This document shows, in pieces, positions 42,350-45,762 of a stretch of 45,762 bases of DNA. A program made the translations under genes and the position numbers. The stretch's first letter is position 1, and every line of letters begins with the position of its first letter. The stretch covers positions 1 through 45,762 of the forward strand of contig NZ_VIKX01000037.1 in assembly GCF_009711935.1 (NCBI RefSeq), read 5' to 3'. This DNA is from Dolichospermum sp. UHCC 0259 (GTDB taxonomy: Bacteria > Cyanobacteriota > Cyanobacteriia > Cyanobacteriales > Nostocaceae). The notes under the pieces were generated by a model. That model did no database searches. It had not been told where the DNA came from and saw nothing but the letters and a program-made list of their open reading frames with translations.

Positions 42350-43309
42350 TTAAATTGAGTTGTTTGGGGCAATAGTGTTACTGGTCTGAAAGGGAGAAAC
42401 AATTTGCCCGACAACTGATTGGGGAATTTGTTCAGACTTATTCAAGCCAAACTGCCAATCACAAGAACTCCCACGGGGCATTTCAAAGGTTCCAAACAGG
42501 ACATCCCAGATGGGAAAAACATCTGCGAGGTTGGCATCATAGCGGCAATGAACTGTGTGGTGCCAAGCGTGAAAGTTGGGAGTAGCAATCAGGTAAGCCC
42601 ACCAAGGAAAGGTCTTTTTCGTATTGGGAAAGTCCACATTTAAATGCGGGAGAATACCTCCAAAAACCATACGAATGCTCAGACCAATCACTAACGCCTC
42701 ATTGGTAACACCCAGAAGATAGGCCAGCCCAATATCTGAGGTGAGGTGACCTAGATTAAAAACAGGATGGTCACGGCTGCCAGTAATACAGTTGAGTTCA
42801 GTCACGCCATGATGTATTTTGTGAAACCGCCAAAAAAACGCGGAAGAATGATCTAATCTGTGAAAACAATACCGTTTGAAATCTTCTAATATTAAGTAAA
42901 TAACAATTTGTAACGTCAAAGGTGTAGATAAGGCAACTAATCCCCAATGACCTGTTCCTGACGGAAACTCTTTGAGCAATACACCAAACAGAAATGCCTG
43001 AAGGGAGATCGTGATCATCCCGGAAAACGCATTAATACCCAAAGTTATGAGTGTCTCCTTCGATGTCCAATGATTCGATTGTCGGAACCATAGAGATTCT
43101 AAAAAAATGCCAATCACCAAAATTCCTACACGCGTCCAGTCATGTAAAATTATTGCTGTAACCAATAAAATCAGTAATCCTGCGGTACTTAGCCAAAGAA
43201 TAGCTTCCTGCCATTTGTGGGAAGTCCATTCAGCTACAAGACATATCCCCAAAAGAATACACAGCAATAGTAGATTAATCAGTGTTTCACCCATTAAAGT
43301 AGTCACCAT
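42350..43309 (-). CDS. Membrane fatty acid hydroxylase / sterol-desaturase superfamily enzyme, 319 aa
   Basis: A di-iron membrane oxygenase. Helices at about 8-25, 38-57, 60-75, 92-112 and 125-142 precede the histidine boxes HRLDH (150-154), HKIHH (163-167) and HxxHHTVH (247-254), which hold the two irons. A last conserved block is YDANLADVFPIWDVLFGTF. Family members hydroxylate or desaturate lipid-like chains. The start codon is 12 bases from the stop of the NRPS gene, so the two genes form an operon. Its substrate may be the alkyl part of the compound made here, or a membrane lipid. Confidence 0.9.
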   Translation of the reverse strand: MVTTLMGETLINLLLLCILLGICLVAEWTSHKWQEAILWLSTAGLLILLVTAIILHDWTRVGILVIGIFLESLWFRQSNHWTSKETLITLGINAFSGMITISLQAFLFGVLLKEFPSGTGHWGLVALSTPLTLQIVIYLILEDFKRYCFHRLDHSSAFFWRFHKIHHGVTELNCITGSRDHPVFNLGHLTSDIGLAYLLGVTNEALVIGLSIRMVFGGILPHLNVDFPNTKKTFPWWAYLIATPNFHAWHHTVHCRYDANLADVFPIWDVLFGTFEMPRGSSCDWQFGLNKSEQIPQSVVGQIVSPFQTSNTIAPNNSI

Positions 43310-43321
43310 AGATCGCGTTTC

Positions 43322-45349
43322 CTATCTTTGACGAGCACGATGTGCTTGTCGGAGTTTCTTTTGTTGTTGAGCTACCGTAAAGCAGCGGTTACCAGAAAGT
43401 AAGTTCTGATTTGTAGCTTTAGGTTTTGATGTGTTCTGACTTAACTGTTGGGCTAGTGTTTGGATTGTTGGATATTCAAATAAAGTTGTAATTGTTGTCA
43501 GGCGATCGCCAAAAATATTTGTAAGTTTTTCATAGACTTGCAGCAGTAACAAAGAAGTGCCGCCCACCTCAAAAAAATTGTGATTGACGCTCACCTCATC
43601 TAACTGTAGGATATACTGCCAAACCTCAGTAATCTTTTTTTCTGTTTCAGTTTGAGGGAGAACTAGTTCAGTTGTCAATACCGACAGCGATCGTTTAGGA
43701 ACAGGTAAACTTCGTCGATCTAACTTACCACTGGGTGTCAGGGGCATTTGATCAAGTAACACTAGAGCCGCAGGTATCATGTAGTCAGGCAGACAATCGC
43801 GTAAATAACTGTGGACAATCACTTCCAAATCATGAGTAATCGTATCCTGGGATGATACTATATAGGCTACTAACCGCTTGTTACCCAGAACATCCTCTCG
43901 CAAAATGACAGCACTCTCTTGCACCATTGAATGCTTGGCTAACAGCCCTTCAATCTCACCTAGTTCAATTCGGAATCCTCGCACTTTCACCTGACTATCA
44001 CTACGTCCTAAGTGCTGAAGGTTACCATCTGGCAAACAGCGAGCTAAATCTCCTGTTTTATAAAGAAGACCAGAACCGAAAGGATTGGTAATAAATCGCT
44101 CTTTGGTGAGTTCTGGACGATTAAGATAGCCTCTAGAAATTCCCTTTCCACCGATGTACAACTCGCCTGCAACCCCAGGAGAAAGAAGTTGGTGCAACTC
44201 ATCTAAGATATAAATCTCAGTGTTATGGATAGGACGACCAATAGGGGGAAGGAGATCCCAATCGTTCACGTCTGATGACAATGTAAAGCTTGTGACATCT
44301 TGACATTCAGTAGCTCCATAATGGTTGTGCAGTCTACAACCAGTTTGCTGGAAGAATTGAGCAATATTTGGCAGAATTTGCAATTGTTCTCCTGCTGTCA
44401 TAATTTCTCGCAGCTTTGTTTGCAACGGTCTACGGATAGCCACTTGAGCTAACTGCTGAAGTGCTGCAAAGGGCAAATATAGCTTTTCAATCCCTTGTTC
44501 CCAAATGATATTTAAGAGAGCTTCAGGATTACGTCGTTGTTCGTCAGATATCAAGACTAACGTGCCACCTGAACACCAAGTGGAAAAAATCTCATGAAAG
44601 GAGATGTCAAAACTAAGAGGAGCAAATTGCAGGGTCTTTGCACCAGTGATGCGATGATGGATATGCCAGTCAATGAGATTAAGAAGTGCCAAATGCTCCA
44701 TCATCACCCCTTTGGGCTTTCCGGTGGAACCGGAGGTGTAAAGAACATAGGCTAAGTTGTGGTGCTTAACCAAACTGACTGGATTATGATTCGATACTTG
44801 TGAGATGGTCTCCCATTCTCTATCCAGATCAACAATGGAATATCCCTCCGCAATATGGGAAATTACTGAGGAAGTTTCTAACAACCTTGTCGTAGTCAGT
44901 AGCAAGTAAACTTGGGCATCTGCCAGCATATAGGCAAGACGTTCACTCGGATAAGACGGATCGAGAGGCACATAAGCTCCCCCGGCTTTGAGAACAGCCA
45001 ACAGTGCTACAAGCATTACTAAGGATCGCTCAATACAAATCCCCACTAATGTCTCTGGTTCAACTCCTAATGCTTGTAGGTGATGAGCTAGTTGATTCGC
45101 TCGTTGATTCAATTGCTGATAAGTCAGTTGTTCATTACCAAACACGACCGCGATATGATCTGGCGTTTGTTGAGTTTGTTCCTCAAACCATTCATGAATA
45201 CATTGATAGTCTGTTACAGTATTATTCCAGCCTACCAAAATCTGTAGCTGCTCTTTGGTTGTAGCAGTTATCACATGACGCAATGGATATTGTGATTCAT
45301 CCTGGCTCTCACATAGTTCAACTCGAAAGCTATTTTCCATACTCTTCAT
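43322..45349 (-). CDS. Stand-alone NRPS adenylation-carrier didomain (A-PCP), 675 aa
   Basis: Activates an amino or other carboxylic acid as its adenylate and loads it on its own carrier domain. The adenylation domain spans about 50-550: A3 YTSGSTGKPKG (204-214), A5 HYGATE (343-348), A7 YKTGD (430-434), A8 RGFRIELGEIE and A10 K542 in PSGKLDR. The carrier domain spans about 565-640 with S599 in FEVGGTSL. The first 45 residues are linker left from a lost condensation domain (EQLQILVGWNNT). Pocket residues by alignment to GrsA are D248, I249, H252, Y291, M317, A319, H343, D351, V352 and K542, a code I cannot assign to a substrate. With no condensation domain, it most likely hands its substrate to the PKS ketosynthase. 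A second ATG (45340) is an equally good start. Confidence 0.93.
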   Translation of the reverse strand: MKSMENSFRVELCESQDESQYPLRHVITATTKEQLQILVGWNNTVTDYQCIHEWFEEQTQQTPDHIAVVFGNEQLTYQQLNQRANQLAHHLQALGVEPETLVGICIERSLVMLVALLAVLKAGGAYVPLDPSYPSERLAYMLADAQVYLLLTTTRLLETSSVISHIAEGYSIVDLDREWETISQVSNHNPVSLVKHHNLAYVLYTSGSTGKPKGVMMEHLALLNLIDWHIHHRITGAKTLQFAPLSFDISFHEIFSTWCSGGTLVLISDEQRRNPEALLNIIWEQGIEKLYLPFAALQQLAQVAIRRPLQTKLREIMTAGEQLQILPNIAQFFQQTGCRLHNHYGATECQDVTSFTLSSDVNDWDLLPPIGRPIHNTEIYILDELHQLLSPGVAGELYIGGKGISRGYLNRPELTKERFITNPFGSGLLYKTGDLARCLPDGNLQHLGRSDSQVKVRGFRIELGEIEGLLAKHSMVQESAVILREDVLGNKRLVAYIVSSQDTITHDLEVIVHSYLRDCLPDYMIPAALVLLDQMPLTPSGKLDRRSLPVPKRSLSVLTTELVLPQTETEKKITEVWQYILQLDEVSVNHNFFEVGGTSLLLLQVYEKLTNIFGDRLTTITTLFEYPTIQTLAQQLSQNTSKPKATNQNLLSGNRCFTVAQQQKKLRQAHRARQR

Positions 45350-45475
45350 AAGGTTTTTTTGTATCCCCTCAATATATCGGGGAAAGAGTTATTCAGATTA
45401 AAGTGTAAGCAGAAATGTTGAATGGCGTAACAAAACTTTACATATTAAGATAAACCTAGCCTATAAGTACCATTT
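45350..45475. promoter_or_regulatory. Leader of the biosynthetic operon
   Basis: The 126 bp upstream of the NRPS gene contain an imperfect dyad TCCCC...GGGGA around TCAATATATC (about 45365-45384) close to the start codon, and AT-rich DNA further up. It is the only visible place for a promoter driving the minus-strand cluster before the transposase stump. Confidence 0.35.
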
Positions 45476-45691
45476 TTATCTGATCCAAATAAGTTTTTTA
45501 AACCAGTGAACATAACTCATTTCTTGACACATATATGCCTGAAGATAACGAAGTTGATCTAATAATATTTTGCCAAATTCTCTAGGGATTTCTATTAGCT
45601 GCAATATCAAATAAGCGATTAAACAGCACATTATTTGAATTCTAATTCCATTCTCATTCTTTGTCATAAGTCTGTCTAACTTTAGGTGCAT
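45476..45691 (-). pseudogene. C-terminal fragment of an IS4-type transposase
   Basis: Seventy-one codons read FLKMHLKLDRL (the first residues lie just before the ATG), then MTKNENGIRIQIMCCLIAYL, ILQLIEIPREFGKILLDQLRY. This matches the C-terminal end of cyanobacterial IS4-family transposases. The catalytic part is absent from the window up to its right edge. It marks the right border of the biosynthetic cluster. Confidence 0.7.
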
Positions 45692-45762
45692 TTTTAAGAA
45701 CTTCCATGTAACTGTTCACACTCCCCCACTAAAAAGGAATTAGGAAGTAACAGGGATAGGAG

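Noticed and set aside
25213-45349. Reading the cluster as a saxitoxin or cylindrospermopsin gene cluster
   Set aside because: It shares tailoring types (Rieske or PhyH oxygenase, sulfotransferase, APS kinase, exporters) but lacks an SxtA-type synthase, the amidinotransferases and the other core genes of both pathways, and adds a different PKS and an EctC homologue.

Overview
The window looks like part of a plasmid (or a plasmid-derived island) of a filamentous, probably heterocyst-forming cyanobacterium. Signs of this are the many GCGATCGC (HIP1) octamers, the GGAGCAG-type short tandem repeats, a CyRepA1-type plasmid replication protein, and gene families typical of Nostocales plasmids. No rRNA, tRNA or core housekeeping gene was seen. 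That the molecule is a plasmid is an inference from its replication, partition and mobilisation genes.

Left part (1-21.3 kb), plasmid backbone. It opens with the 3' end of a group II intron (the HNH end of its reverse transcriptase plus domains V/VI). A 1,423-aa replication protein follows. Directly behind it lies a strikingly regular array of 11-bp repeats (5 + 8 copies around an AT-rich dyad), the best candidate for the replication origin. Next come an Rpn-type nuclease, small hypotheticals, a ParM/ParR-type segregation module with its own 11-bp repeat array upstream of parM, a MobV relaxase-primase, an orphan ParA-like ATPase with a probable frameshift, and the remains of a VapBC-like toxin-antitoxin pair. 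A compact two-gene operon follows (predicted PD-(D/E)XK nuclease plus phosphoribosyltransferase-like protein), then a tyrosine recombinase with a core-site-like dyad upstream, an XRE-ImmA/IrrE regulator-protease, and a second, ParA-based partition pair.

Boundary (21.3-25.2 kb). A 3-kb ISKra4-type element with about 29-bp inverted ends carries a pRiA4b-like protein, a transposase and a tyrosine recombinase. A palindromic miniature element abuts it on the left, and the C-terminal stump of a sulfotransferase gene lies on its right.

Right part (25.2-45.4 kb), biosynthetic gene cluster. Nearly everything reads on the minus strand: a stand-alone NRPS adenylation-carrier protein, a membrane fatty-acid-hydroxylase-type di-iron enzyme, a single fully reducing PKS module (KS-AT-DH-ER-KR-ACP-TE), a PhyH-type Fe(II)/2-oxoglutarate oxygenase, an EamA exporter, a Rieske oxygenase, an ectoine-synthase-like cupin, a decayed arylsulfatase, a family-2 glycosyltransferase and an APS kinase. 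A PAPS-dependent sulfotransferase (plus strand) and a flippase complete it. The simplest reading is an amino-acid-primed, once-extended and fully reduced chain that is released by the TE, possibly cyclised by the ectoine-synthase-like enzyme, oxidised up to three times, sulfated and exported. I do not recognise the combination as a described pathway. Several miniature inverted-repeat elements and an IS4-type transposase stump at the right end show that the region has been heavily rearranged.
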